A DNA stretch of 41,033 nucleotides from Oscillatoriales cyanobacterium (GCA_004294385.1 REAP01000104.1:1-41033); one strand, 5' to 3'. Counted from the stretch's first letter, positions 1 through 8,715 are shown. Translations and numbers: made by a program. The notes: generated from the letters alone by a model not told the origin.

Positions 1-97
1 TGACTTTCGCTATTAGACAGGGAATTCATTCCCTGTCGGACTCGTAGGATGATTCAACGACTTGGAATGCTTTCAGGCTTAAGTTGACACCTATGGG
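1..97. mobile_element. Right part of a palindromic MITE (truncated by window edge)
   Basis: Positions 78-97 read CTTAAGTTGACACCTATGGG, identical to the right terminal repeat of the complete element at 25612-25760. Inside it, a hairpin at about 18-36 (AGGGAAT, TC loop, ATTCCCT) matches in position, but not in stem sequence, the hairpin near 18340. The flank CATTGCCGT (98-106) is half of the dispersed GGACACGGCAxTGCCGTGTCC palindrome, so this copy appears to sit in the same kind of target as the complete one. The left end lies outside the window. Confidence 0.7.
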
Positions 98-192
98 CAT
101 TGCCGTCTCCGAACTATCATCTCGCTCGTGCAACCGGAATTGATATTATTGAGTTCAAATCATTTTAAGCCATAAAAGTAGGAGCAAAACTG

Positions 193-1581
193 ATGACTAT
201 CCTCACGGAAAACTCTCAAACTCAAAATAGCACCGCCAGCAAGTTACCCGACGGCCCGAAAGAAGGTAAATTTATTCAGACAGTCAAAGGAATATTGAAT
301 CCCCTCGATTATTTGGAGAAAAAACATCAGCAATACGGCGATATTTTTACCAGCCAATTCAGCAACTTTCCAACCCAAGTAATTATCAGCAATCCTCAAG
401 CTATTCAAGAAGTTTTTACAGCGGATTCTAAGTTGTTTCAATCTGGGAGGGGAAACCAGATTGCACTACCTTTAGTAGGCTCCAATTCATTATTGTTATT
501 AGATGGCGATCGGCATTTACAGCAGCGCAAACTTTTAATGCCACCTTTACACGGCGATCGCATGAAAGCTTACGGTCAAATTATCCGCGATACAACTGAA
601 AAAGTAATTAATAATTGGACTACGGGTAGCTTGTTTATAGCGCAAGAAAGTATGCAAGAGATTTCCTTGGAAGTCATTTTACACGCTGTTTTTGGACTCA
701 GCGAAGGAGAGCGCTACCAACAAATTCAGCAAGCCATTGTGAATATGCTCAATGTTTTTAGCAATCCTTTGAGCGCTACCTTTTTGTTTGTCAAGTCGCT
801 GCAAAAAGATTTGGGTGCTTGGAGCCCTTGGGGACGGTTTTTGCGGCATAGACAGCGTTTAGATGAACTGCTTTATCAAGAAATTCGCGATCGCAAAACT
901 CAATCCGAACCGCTGGGCGAAGACATTCTGAGTTTGTTGATTTCAGCCCGCGACGAAGCGGGTGAACCAATGAGCGATGTTGAATTACGGGATGAGTTAA
1001 TGACAATGCTGTTTGCCGGTCACGAAACTACTGCTACGGCTTTAGCATGGGCTTTGTATTGGATTCACTATCTCCCGGAAGTGCAAGAAAAGCTGCAACA
1101 AGAACTCAGTTCAATTGATGTCGAAAATGCTGATGCGATGGAAATTGCTAAACTGCCATATTTGAATGCTATTTGTTCAGAAACGCTGCGAATTTATCCG
1201 GTTATTTTCTTTGCTTTTCCCCGCATTTTACAAGCTCCAATGCAGTTGATGGGTTATAATATTCCTCAAGGAATGATGATTTCTTCCTGCATTTATTTGG
1301 TTCATCACCGACCAGATATTTACCCAGAACCGAAGCAATTTAAACCGGAACGTTTTCTAGAACGGCAATTTTCCCCCTATGAATACTTCCCATTTGGGGG
1401 AGGGAACCGTCGCTGTATTGGTGCGGCATTTGCGATGTTTGAAATGAAGTTAGTTTTGGCAAAAGTGCTGTCGCGGTACTCCTTTGAACTTGCTGAAAGC
1501 CGTCCGGTTTTACCTGTGCGCCGAGGTTTGACAATGGCACCTGCTGGTGGAGTGCGTCTGCGGGTAAAGGGCAAAAGATAA
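193..1581 (+). CDS. Cytochrome P450, CYP110-like
   Basis: A heme-thiolate monooxygenase of 462 aa, a normal full P450 length. Visible motifs are the I-helix oxygen-activation motif AGHETT (275-280), the K-helix ExxR (E330-R333, ETLR) and the heme loop FPFGGGNRRCIG, with C408 as the axial thiolate. There is no membrane anchor at the N-terminus, as usual for bacterial P450s. The start is supported by TAGGAG about 9 nt upstream of the ATG. The closest family I recognise is CYP110 of filamentous cyanobacteria, whose members oxidise fatty acids or terpenes; the substrate cannot be read from sequence. It stands alone: no ferredoxin or terpene cyclase gene is adjacent. Tandem repeats follow directly after the stop. 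Confidence 0.93.
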   Translation: MTILTENSQTQNSTASKLPDGPKEGKFIQTVKGILNPLDYLEKKHQQYGDIFTSQFSNFPTQVIISNPQAIQEVFTADSKLFQSGRGNQIALPLVGSNSLLLLDGDRHLQQRKLLMPPLHGDRMKAYGQIIRDTTEKVINNWTTGSLFIAQESMQEISLEVILHAVFGLSEGERYQQIQQAIVNMLNVFSNPLSATFLFVKSLQKDLGAWSPWGRFLRHRQRLDELLYQEIRDRKTQSEPLGEDILSLLISARDEAGEPMSDVELRDELMTMLFAGHETTATALAWALYWIHYLPEVQEKLQQELSSIDVENADAMEIAKLPYLNAICSETLRIYPVIFFAFPRILQAPMQLMGYNIPQGMMISSCIYLVHHRPDIYPEPKQFKPERFLERQFSPYEYFPFGGGNRRCIGAAFAMFEMKLVLAKVLSRYSFELAESRPVLPVRRGLTMAPAGGVRLRVKGKR

Positions 1582-1844
1582 TGAATATAGGGCATTGGGC
1601 ATTGGGCATTGGGCATTGGGCATAGGGCATTGGGCATTGGGCATACCTCACTTTAATAGACATCTCCTAAAAAGCTTGTCAAGAACAGGCAAGATGAGTG
1701 TTCCACAGTTATTATTGGAGATGTCTATTGAAAACTGCTATACTAATGACTAATAACTAATGACTAATGACTAATGACTAATGACTAATGACTAATAACT
1801 AATGACTAATAACTAATGACTAATAACTAATGACTAATGACTTC
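1582..1844. repeat. Intergenic tandem repeats: GGGCATT array and ACTAATG array
   Basis: Two simple arrays lie between the P450 and the kinase gene. Positions about 1588-1645 repeat the unit GGGCATT, and about 1742-1838 repeat ACTAATG/ACTAATA. Between them (1660-1735) is an inverted repeat, AATAGACATCTCC ... GGAGATGTCTATT. There are no spacers, so this is not a CRISPR array. Similar simple arrays recur at 22790-22920, 31350-31420 and 36880-36930. Confidence 0.85.
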
Positions 1845-4800
1845 TTAATTTCTTTGTTGTTGGAGAGGAATCTCGATCGCAAATTCCGAGCCCTCTCCCA
1901 GTACAGAATTGCACAAAAGCTTACCACCGTGCTTTTCTGCGATAATCGACAGCGAAATCGCTAAACCTAAACCCGTTCCCTTACCAACAGGTTTAGTCGT
2001 GAAAAACGGGTCAAATAGGCGCTTCTTAACGTCTTCGTTGATGCCGGGGCCACAGTCTGTAATCCGAATCGTCACCCAGTTACTGTCTGTTAGTTCCGTA
2101 CGAATCTTAATTTCTAGATTCTGGGCTGTGTTTAGCTGATTTTTTGTGGTAATATCTGTATGATTAATCGGCATTTCTAATGCGTCGATCGCGTTACTCA
2201 ACAAATTCATAAATACTTGATTTAATTGACCAGGATAACATTCTACTTCGGGTAAATCACCGTATTCTTTGATAACATTAATAGCAGGTCTATCGGATTT
2301 ACTCTTCAGGCGGTTTTGCAAAATCATCAGTGTGCTTTCAATGCCTTCGTGAATGTCAACTTTTTTCATCTCCGCTTCGTCAAGCCGGGAAAAAGTTCGT
2401 AAACTCAAAACTATATCCCGAATGCGATCGGCTCCTACCTTCATCGATGAGATCATTCTTGGTAAATCTTCAACAATGTAATCGAGTTCGACGGCTTCTA
2501 TTTCATCTAAAATTGCTGTGGTAGGTTGCGGATATTCCTGCTGATAAAGTTGTAGTAGTTTCAGCAAGTTTTGACTGTATTCGTCAGCGTAGGTAAGATT
2601 ACCGTAGATAAAATTAACGGGGTTATTGATTTCGTGGGCAACTCCTGCGACTAACTGTCCCAAACTCGACATTTTTTCACTCTGAATTAACTGAGATTGG
2701 GTGTGCTGGAGTTGGTGCAAAGTTTCCTCTAACTGTAGAGTCTGAGCTTGAGCTAATTTTGCAGCATTGCGGGTTTGGGTGTAAAGTTCGGCATGATCGA
2801 TCGCGATCGCAATTTGAGCCGTCACTGCTTGCATCAATTCCACTTCAGAATCGTTCCAAATTCGCATCTCTCCAGCTTGATAACAGCCAATCGCCCCAAT
2901 ATCGCCAGAAGTAGTTTGAACTGGTAGCACTAGCATAGAAACAACTCCAAATGTTTGATAAATTTTGCCTATTTCTACACTTTTAAAATTGCTAATATTA
3001 TTAATTTGTATGATTTTCATCTGTCCAATCTGCTGTGCTATGATACTAGATGAATTTTCGAGATAATCGGAACCCAAAAAACTTAGTAGTGCCGGATTTT
3101 TGGCTTCGCAAGTTACTTCCCAAACGGAATAATTGTTATGAGGTCGATACCAAGCAAAAATGCACCAATCTAACTGCATCAGATTGCGGATTTCTGCTAC
3201 GGAAGTTTCTAGGATTGTGTCTAATTCTAAAGAATTGCGAATTTGGCAGGCAATTTGGTTGAGCAGTTGTTCTCGTCTAGCTTGCTGTCTGAGTGCTTCT
3301 TCCGATCGCACTAAAATTTCTTCTGCAAATTTGCGATCGCTCAAATCTTGGACGACTGCTTGAATAATGCTTTCATTTCCAACTTGGACGATTGTCAGCA
3401 CGACTTCTGCCGGAAAATCCGTACCGTCTAAGCGCTGGTGCATCCAATCAAAACGGTTATTGCCGCGTTGAAAGGCGATCGCGATCATTTCGTTAGCCAT
3501 ACTCAAAGATTCTTTGCCACTGGGTTGGAAATGCGGCGATAATTGGCCAGGATTCTTGCCGACAAACTGCCCTTGGCTAGTGCCTCCAAATAGTTCTATA
3601 AAGGCGTTATTGACATCGCGAATACCATTTTCATCTAACATTAAAACAGCCAAACTGGTTGATTCGTAAAGCAATCTAAATTTAGCTTCTGACTGCTGCA
3701 ATGCCACTTCTGTTTGCTTGCGATCGGTAATGTCGGCAATCATCGCCAAAGCGCCGATATAGCGTCCCTGTTTGTCTGACATGGGATTGGTAGAAAGGAT
3801 CGCCCACAAAGCGCTCCCGTCTCGGCGGCGGAACTTGAAATCGTGCTGTTCGCGGATGCCTTGACGGCGGCGCTCTAGATTAGCTTCACAGATAACAATA
3901 CCTTCTTCATCCATGAAATCAAATAGCGTCTTCCCCATCATTTCATCGGTTGTGTAGCCGAGCATATCTGCCATTTTTTGGTTTGCAAAAGTAGTTTTGC
4001 TCTCGGCATCTATCGTCCAAATCCCTTCGTCGGCTGTCTCTACAATGCACCTATATTTTTCTTCGCTTTCTCGCAGTGCTTCTTCTGCTAATTTGCGATC
4101 GCTAATTTCAATGATTACTGAACCAATGCCGATCGCTCGATCTTCTGTGTCTAGCAGAGGAAAGTAAGAAGCTACAATGTGTCTAATTATCCCAGGCTCT
4201 ATCTCATTTTTGCCACTGATTTCGAGATTGATGACAGATTCTTTTGTTCTCAAAATTTCCTGGTATAGAGGCTCTACTATCGGGCCGATATCCGGCAAGA
4301 TTTCTCCCATAGTTTTGCCGATATGTTCTGCTTCACTAGCGCCATTCATTTCTGCTAGCATTTTATTGATTTGTACGAACCGAAGTTGATCGTCCAAAAT
4401 ACAAAGTCCAACAGGTGAATCGGTAAAAAAAGCGTCAAACCGTGCTTGTCGCAGAGCTAGTTCTTTTTCGAGAGATTTGCGATCGCTAAGATCTGTTAAA
4501 TAGCCAATCATCCCGATAACTTCTCCCATACTGTCTTTTAACAGGGAGAGTGACAGATGCGAGTGAAAATCTTCTCCCGATTTACGGCGCGTTATAACTT
4601 CCACTTCGTGGGAGCCTTTTGTTTGTAGCGGTTTAATGACTTTTTCTAACAAGAATTCCTGTTCTTCTGGTGGGTAAATCAAAGCAACGTGCTGTCCGAT
4701 AACCTCACTTTCTTGATAGCCATATAACGTTTGAGAGGCTTGATTCCAACTGGTGATCGAGCCTTCCATATCTGTACAAATTACCGACTCGCGCATTTGT

Positions 4801-4994
4801 TCGATAATCTGACTTTGCAGCCGCAATTTTTCTTTATTCTGTTGTAATTCGGCGATTGTGGCTTGAAGTTGTTGGTTAAGTGTTGCGAGTTCAGCAATTC
4901 GCAGTGCCAGTAAGTTTTCTAGATTTGAGTTGCTGCGATCGCTCCGGTCTTCTCCTAACTGGCTTTGCATCTGACCTGTCTGGAATTGGTACAT
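1845..4994 (-). CDS. Multi-PAS/GAF sensor histidine kinase
   Basis: A soluble hybrid sensor of 1049 aa. Order: a short coiled coil (about 20-65), four PAS units (about 65-175, 186-300, 313-428, 440-560, each ending in a DxSDRK/DITDRK PAC signature), a GAF domain (about 575-745), a coiled coil, then the HisKA/HATPase core. The phospho-acceptor is H787 in VAHEINNPVNF; the N box is NLLSNAIDAL, G1 is DCGPGI and G2 is GKGTGLGLA. There is no receiver domain and no transmembrane segment, so it should be cytosolic and signal to an unlinked response regulator. The signal is unknown; the GAF domain lacks an obvious chromophore-binding cysteine context. No ribosome-binding site precedes the ATG: an IS element ends about 17 nt upstream, so the native upstream region may have been displaced. 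Confidence 0.93.
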   Translation of the reverse strand: MYQFQTGQMQSQLGEDRSDRSNSNLENLLALRIAELATLNQQLQATIAELQQNKEKLRLQSQIIEQMRESVICTDMEGSITSWNQASQTLYGYQESEVIGQHVALIYPPEEQEFLLEKVIKPLQTKGSHEVEVITRRKSGEDFHSHLSLSLLKDSMGEVIGMIGYLTDLSDRKSLEKELALRQARFDAFFTDSPVGLCILDDQLRFVQINKMLAEMNGASEAEHIGKTMGEILPDIGPIVEPLYQEILRTKESVINLEISGKNEIEPGIIRHIVASYFPLLDTEDRAIGIGSVIIEISDRKLAEEALRESEEKYRCIVETADEGIWTIDAESKTTFANQKMADMLGYTTDEMMGKTLFDFMDEEGIVICEANLERRRQGIREQHDFKFRRRDGSALWAILSTNPMSDKQGRYIGALAMIADITDRKQTEVALQQSEAKFRLLYESTSLAVLMLDENGIRDVNNAFIELFGGTSQGQFVGKNPGQLSPHFQPSGKESLSMANEMIAIAFQRGNNRFDWMHQRLDGTDFPAEVVLTIVQVGNESIIQAVVQDLSDRKFAEEILVRSEEALRQQARREQLLNQIACQIRNSLELDTILETSVAEIRNLMQLDWCIFAWYRPHNNYSVWEVTCEAKNPALLSFLGSDYLENSSSIIAQQIGQMKIIQINNISNFKSVEIGKIYQTFGVVSMLVLPVQTTSGDIGAIGCYQAGEMRIWNDSEVELMQAVTAQIAIAIDHAELYTQTRNAAKLAQAQTLQLEETLHQLQHTQSQLIQSEKMSSLGQLVAGVAHEINNPVNFIYGNLTYADEYSQNLLKLLQLYQQEYPQPTTAILDEIEAVELDYIVEDLPRMISSMKVGADRIRDIVLSLRTFSRLDEAEMKKVDIHEGIESTLMILQNRLKSKSDRPAINVIKEYGDLPEVECYPGQLNQVFMNLLSNAIDALEMPINHTDITTKNQLNTAQNLEIKIRTELTDSNWVTIRITDCGPGINEDVKKRLFDPFFTTKPVGKGTGLGLAISLSIIAEKHGGKLLCNSVLGEGSEFAIEIPLQQQRN

Positions 4995-5012
4995 TCTATT
5001 ATATCTTTTTTT

Positions 5013-5140
5013 GACACTCTCAGGGAGTCAACGCCACTGAGATTCTGCGGACAAAGTAGGCTTGGGTAATACCCAAAGTCTAACTCTCGCTACGGTCGTC
5101 AAAACCCGTCTACCCAGTTCGCCCTGGGTTTACACCTAAC
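5013..5140 (-). ncRNA. Putative omega RNA (reRNA) scaffold at the tnpB 3' end and right end
   Basis: TnpB proteins of IS200/605 elements use a guide RNA transcribed from the tnpB 3' end through the right end. Here the strand downstream of tnpB carries a short hairpin (CTTTGGG/CCCAAAG type, about 5064-5081) and a terminal stem (CTCAG/CTGAG, about 5019-5043) ending at AGAGTGTCAA. The guide would then be the flanking sequence below 5011, just upstream of the kinase start codon. The 5' end of the RNA cannot be located from sequence. This call rests on family knowledge. Confidence 0.4.
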
Positions 5141-6411
5141 TTACTGGCTACTTTTCTCAGAATATTGGCAGCACCATTTAAGTCTGCATTCACAATCCTG
5201 CCATTGGCCGATCGATACAGTCCACGTTTAATTCGCTTTCCAGACGCTTTCCACCCAGGTGGCTTTTCACCATATTTGGGTAGGGAGTCACCATCTAAAA
5301 AACTAGCTTTCGATGTATATGCTTCTTCGGTTTCTGCGAACTTAATGCCGTGCAAGTCGCACAGTTGACTCAATCGGTCTTTCAACTTACCCAAAGGCAT
5401 TTGAACAAACTTTTGATTATTCTTTTTGCCCATGTTGACATTAGACTTGAAACCTTGATTCCAGCCGCAAACAATGTTACCGACGTTGTACTTCAAGCAA
5501 TGGCTGATAATCAATTTTGCGGCTTTATTAATGCCATCACGCATTTGGTGATTACGTTTTCGGGTAACACGGTCTAACCAGTCGTCCCAGTAACCTTCAG
5601 ACTTTCCTTCTTTCCTGGTTGCGACTTTCTTATTCCACAATTGATTCATCGCTTTCATAGCACGAGAATCAATCAAGAAAGAGTTTCCTAATGTATCGAC
5701 ACAAGCTGCTAAATTATCAGCAGTTCCCAAGTCGATTGATAACGCTTGATTAATGTCTAGGCTGTGCTGTTCTTTTTCAACTTCGTAGGACATTTCCAGG
5801 TAAAAAGCCCCATTTTTAGGAAGAATCGTAAATTCTTTCACTTTGGAAAAATCCAGATTCGATGGCATAGGTAAAAAGAATTCAGAAACTCCAAACCATC
5901 GCCTTACTGTTAAACCCAAGGAAAACCTTAACTGATTGTCAATAAGTTTGGGTCTTAAACCTCCCGAATTTGGATAAGCCACTTTGAATAATTTAGAACC
6001 TTCTAGATATCCCGGTGGCTTGGGCTTAAAATGCAATTGACCTTTGATATACAAATCTCTTAATTCTTTAAAAGATTTGAACGCTTCTGTCACCGACATC
6101 AATGTTTGCTGCATTGGCGTTGATGGCAACGACTTGGCAACCATTGACTTTGCAACTGACGGTTCAAAGGATAAGTCAAACTTTCCAGCCAACAACCTTC
6201 CTGTCTTGAAAAAAGTTTGGCGGGCTAAGTAAACGCCACTGTTGTACAGTTTACCAGATTGTTGGCAGAGATACTCTAGCAATGCTTTAAGCTCCTTATT
6301 TGGAGACAACAATACTTGCTGAACTCCCATTGCTTTTTTAGCTTTAGTCACCTCTGTTTTCCCAAAAATACTTGATTTGTCTAGTTTAGGCGAGTACAGT
6401 GGATATGTCAA
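5110..6411 (-). CDS. tnpB: IS200/IS605 accessory nuclease TnpB, zinc-ribbon-less subtype
   Basis: A 433-aa RuvC-type RNA-guided nuclease. RuvC-I is SIDLGTADN with D227, and RuvC-III is NADLNGAANIL with D410. Two things differ from canonical TnpB. The RuvC-II glutamate (usually in a VxEDL strand) is absent: the equivalent strand reads GNIVCGWNQG. The CxxC...CxxC zinc ribbon is also missing, with TEEAYTSKASFLD (361-373) followed by a Cys-free segment. In this subfamily the acidic TEE may supply the displaced catalytic glutamate. The frame is intact and the gene diverges from tnpA. The start is uncertain; M28 (6330) is an alternative. The protein acts on DNA and is not itself needed for transposition. 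Confidence 0.9.
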   Translation of the reverse strand: MTYPLYSPKLDKSSIFGKTEVTKAKKAMGVQQVLLSPNKELKALLEYLCQQSGKLYNSGVYLARQTFFKTGRLLAGKFDLSFEPSVAKSMVAKSLPSTPMQQTLMSVTEAFKSFKELRDLYIKGQLHFKPKPPGYLEGSKLFKVAYPNSGGLRPKLIDNQLRFSLGLTVRRWFGVSEFFLPMPSNLDFSKVKEFTILPKNGAFYLEMSYEVEKEQHSLDINQALSIDLGTADNLAACVDTLGNSFLIDSRAMKAMNQLWNKKVATRKEGKSEGYWDDWLDRVTRKRNHQMRDGINKAAKLIISHCLKYNVGNIVCGWNQGFKSNVNMGKKNNQKFVQMPLGKLKDRLSQLCDLHGIKFAETEEAYTSKASFLDGDSLPKYGEKPPGWKASGKRIKRGLYRSANGRIVNADLNGAANILRKVASKLGVNPGRTG

Positions 6412-6431
6412 GCTGTATCAACAAAATATTT

Positions 6432-6839
6432 ATGTTGCCACTACCAGAATATAAGACCCACAACCACGTCAAGTTCTTACTCAACTACCACTTCGTCTTT
6501 ATTCCCAAACGCCGCAAGAAAGTTTTAATAGATGATGTGGCGACTAGAACCCGCCAAATATTTTTAGAGTTGTCAATTGAAAAAGGTTGGGACATTCTAG
6601 CCCTAGAAGTAGCCCCAGACCACGTACATCTGTTTGTAGCTGTTAAACCAACAGATACCCCTGCGTTAGTGATTAAGTTGTTCAAAGGTCGTTCTAGTCG
6701 TTATTTGCGGGAGGAATTTCCGCAACTAAAAAAGCTACCGTCTTTATGGACAAGTAGCTATTTTGTGAGTACAGCAGGTAACATCAGTAGTGAAGTGGTA
6801 AAAAGATACATAGAAGACCCGCATCATTCAGCTAATTAA
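6432..6839 (+). CDS. tnpA: IS200/IS605 Y1 transposase TnpA
   Basis: A single-strand transposase of the HUH/Y1 class, about 135 aa from this start and 146 aa from an upstream ATG at 6399. The HUH motif is DHVHLFV (H75, H77 in the longer numbering) and the catalytic tyrosine is Y137 in NISSEVVKRYIED. It should cut and rejoin single-stranded element ends at subterminal hairpins. I prefer the start at 6432 because family members begin close to the EYKTHNH segment. The longer reading overlaps the tnpB start by 13 bp. The frame is intact and both catalytic motifs are present, so the element may be active. Confidence 0.9.
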   Translation: MLPLPEYKTHNHVKFLLNYHFVFIPKRRKKVLIDDVATRTRQIFLELSIEKGWDILALEVAPDHVHLFVAVKPTDTPALVIKLFKGRSSRYLREEFPQLKKLPSLWTSSYFVSTAGNISSEVVKRYIEDPHHSAN

Positions 6840-6841
6840 GA

Positions 6842-6925
6842 AAGAACACGGGGACTGAAGTCAAGAGCGCCGCTTCCCTCTCAGGACTAAAGTCTCTGAG
6901 TTTCCCGCATCCCGTATTGATTTTT
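6842..6925 (-). repeat. IS left end (LE) with subterminal hairpin
   Basis: The 75 nt at 6842-6916 align, in reverse complement and without gaps, to 40824-40898 near the window end. The similarity continues through an A-rich stretch to TTCAT (complement of 6926-6930). The hairpin CTCAG AGACTTTAGTC CTGAG is the likely TnpA recognition structure. Confidence 0.7.
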
Positions 6926-6978
6926 ATGAATTTTAATGTGTGATTGTTATCACCCCGTTAATTGTTGACAGTAACGGA

Positions 6979-7041
6979 GGACACGGCAGTGCCGTGTCCC
7001 TACAATTCGGGCGATAGTAGGGACACGGCACTGCCGTGTCC
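6979..7041. repeat. Paired GGACACGGCAxTGCCGTGTCC palindromes
   Basis: Two 21-nt perfect palindromes (6979-6999 and 7021-7041) are separated by 21 nt. The inner flanks CCCTAC and GTAGGG are also complementary. The same pair occurs at 25488-25550, and further copies are split by MITEs at 25599 and at the window start. It lies 12 nt downstream of the malic enzyme stop codon, so it could also act as a transcription terminator or mRNA 3' stabiliser. Confidence 0.8.
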
Positions 7042-7052
7042 TGACTGTGAAA

Positions 7053-8447
7053 TTAATCGCGGGCGATGCCTTCAGCTCGCGCTGCCAACTGCACTGCACT
7101 GGCGACAGCAGTAGCAACTCGATCGTCAAAAACAGACGGTATAATGTATTCTTTGTCAAGCTTAGAAGGGTTGACTAAAGAGGCGATCGCGTAAGCTGCT
7201 TCCAAATACATATTGGTAGTAATCGTAGCAGCCTTGCAGTCCAAAGCACCTCGGAATATGCCCGGAAATGCCAAAACATTGTTAATTTGATTCGGGTAAT
7301 CACTACGCCCAGTGGCGATGATTGCCACATCATCCATAATCAATTCTGGCTGAATTTCAGGAATCGGATTTGCCATTGCAAAAACAATCCGATTCTCGGC
7401 CATCGAACGCACCATCGAGCGGGTAAGAACTCCAGGGGCGCTGACTCCTAAAAATACATCCGCACCAGCGATCGCATCTTCCAAAGTACCGCTTGAAGCC
7501 ACTGCAAATTCGAGTTTTTCTGGGTTCATGTCCGTGCGGTCTTTTGACAGGACACCTTTGGAGTCGCACATGATGATGTTTTCGGCGCCTGCTTTGCGTA
7601 ACAACCGGGCGATCGCAACTCCAGCAGCACCGGCTCCATTAATCACGATGCACACTTCTGACATTGATTTCTGCACTACTTTTAGGGCATTAATTAATGC
7701 TGCTAAACTGACAATTGCAGTGCCATGTTGGTCATCGTGAAAAATCGGAATATCTAGAGTTTCGCGTAATCTTGCTTCGATTTCAAAGCAACGGGGCGAG
7801 GAAATATCTTCGAGATTAACACCACCAAAAACTGGGGCAATATTCTGGACTGTGCGAATAATTTCCTCGGTATCTTGGGTATTCAAACAGATAGGAAAGG
7901 CATCAATTCCGGCAAATTCTTTAAATAGCATGGCTTTGCCTTCCATGACTGGAAGTGCAGCCATCGGGCCGAGGTTTCCCAGTCCCAAAACTGCGCTACC
8001 ATCGGTAACAATGGCCACAGTATTTTGTTTGATTGTTAGGTTGTAAACTTGTTGGGGGTCGTTGGCGATCGCAGTACAGATGCGCCCAACCCCAGGGGTG
8101 TATGCCATTGCCAAATCGGACTGGCGTTTGAGCGAAATTTTGCTTTCAACTCGGATTTTACCGCCACGGTGGAGGTGGAAGGTGCGATCGTATACATCGA
8201 TCACTTTAATATCGGGCAGTGCTTTGACTGCTTGCACGATTTGTTCGCTGTGCTCGGTGCTCGAAGCATCGACGGTGATCTCACGAATGGTAGTGGCGCG
8301 AGTTTGTTCGATCAAGTCAATTTGGCCGAAGTTGCCACCAACTGAGCCGATCGCGCTGATGACGCCTGCCAGCATTCCCGGCTGGTTTGGCAAGGAAACG
8401 CGAATTGTTAAACTAAAGCTGGGGTTCGGTGTCAGTTTTACCGTCAT
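7053..8447 (-). CDS. NAD(P)-dependent malic enzyme with N-terminal ACT domain
   Basis: Oxidative decarboxylation of malate to pyruvate and CO2, 464 aa. Residues 10-85 form an ACT domain (IRVSLPNQPGMLAGVISAIG), and about 95-240 are the malic enzyme N-domain, with AYTPGVGRIC and TDGSAVLGLGNLGP. The metal-binding acidic residues fall in FHDDQHGTAI, and the Rossmann dinucleotide loop is INGAGAAGVAIARLL. The ACT-malic fusion is typical of cyanobacteria and suggests allosteric control by a small ligand, not identifiable here. There is no clear Shine-Dalgarno sequence before the ATG at 8447. The first 35 codons and upstream region are tandemly duplicated immediately upstream (8530-8715). Confidence 0.93.
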   Translation of the reverse strand: MTVKLTPNPSFSLTIRVSLPNQPGMLAGVISAIGSVGGNFGQIDLIEQTRATTIREITVDASSTEHSEQIVQAVKALPDIKVIDVYDRTFHLHRGGKIRVESKISLKRQSDLAMAYTPGVGRICTAIANDPQQVYNLTIKQNTVAIVTDGSAVLGLGNLGPMAALPVMEGKAMLFKEFAGIDAFPICLNTQDTEEIIRTVQNIAPVFGGVNLEDISSPRCFEIEARLRETLDIPIFHDDQHGTAIVSLAALINALKVVQKSMSEVCIVINGAGAAGVAIARLLRKAGAENIIMCDSKGVLSKDRTDMNPEKLEFAVASSGTLEDAIAGADVFLGVSAPGVLTRSMVRSMAENRIVFAMANPIPEIQPELIMDDVAIIATGRSDYPNQINNVLAFPGIFRGALDCKAATITTNMYLEAAYAIASLVNPSKLDKEYIIPSVFDDRVATAVASAVQLAARAEGIARD

Positions 8448-8715
8448 GGCTTGATTTTAGATTTGATGATTTCAATCATTAGATTTTATCTCTAAATCTC
8501 AAATCTAAAATCTAAAATCTAAAATCGATTGAGCCGATCGCGCTGATGACGCCTGCCAGCATTCCCGGCTGATTTGGCAGGACAACGCGAATTGTTAAAC
8601 TAAAGTTGGGGTTCGGTGTGAGTTTTACCGTCATGGCTTGATTTTAGATTTGATAATTTCAATCATTAGATTTTATCGCTAAATCTAAAATCTAAAATCT
8701 AAAATCTAAAATCGG
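8343..8715. repeat. Tandem duplication of the malic enzyme 5' region (about 187-bp units)
   Basis: 8343-8529 and 8530-8715 are two copies with a constant 187-nt offset and roughly nine substitutions. The unit covers the first 35 codons of the malic enzyme gene plus its upstream AT-rich tract, which ends in an AAAATCT array. That array may have served as the recombination site. The upstream copy retains an ATG and a short open frame (8512-8634). Confidence 0.92.
8512..8634 (-). pseudogene. Duplicated 5' fragment of malic enzyme gene (40-codon ORF)
   Basis: The upstream copy of the duplication encodes 40 residues starting MTVKLTPNPNFSLTIRVVLP, the beginning of the ACT domain, followed by a stop in the AAAATCT array. 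It differs from the intact N-terminus at S10N and S18V. It is either a decaying fragment or a translated upstream ORF in the malic enzyme leader. The sequence does not decide between them. Confidence 0.65.

Larger units (their letters stand above)
5011..6925. mobile_element. IS200/IS605-family insertion sequence (divergent tnpA and tnpB)
   Basis: An element of about 1.9 kb with the IS605 layout: tnpA toward the left end (high coordinates) and tnpB toward the right end (low coordinates), with overlapping 5' regions. The left end holds a subterminal hairpin at about 6875-6902 (CTCAG/CTGAG stem). Comparison with the second copy at 40816 places the tip next to TTCAT (complement of 6926-6930). The right end holds the hairpins CTTTGGGTATTACCCAAG and CTCAGTGG...CCTGAG and finishes at GTGTCAA, near 5011. 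Both boundaries are inferred by analogy with IS608 and ISDra2. Confidence 0.8.

Noticed and set aside
1340..1663. Minus-strand ORFs overlapping the P450 3' end
   Set aside because: They are shadow frames extended by the GGGCATT array (repeating MPNAQCP peptides) and lie opposite a clear gene.
1742..1838. Regular short repeats resembling a CRISPR array
   Set aside because: The unit is only 7 nt and there are no unique spacers; it is a simple tandem repeat.
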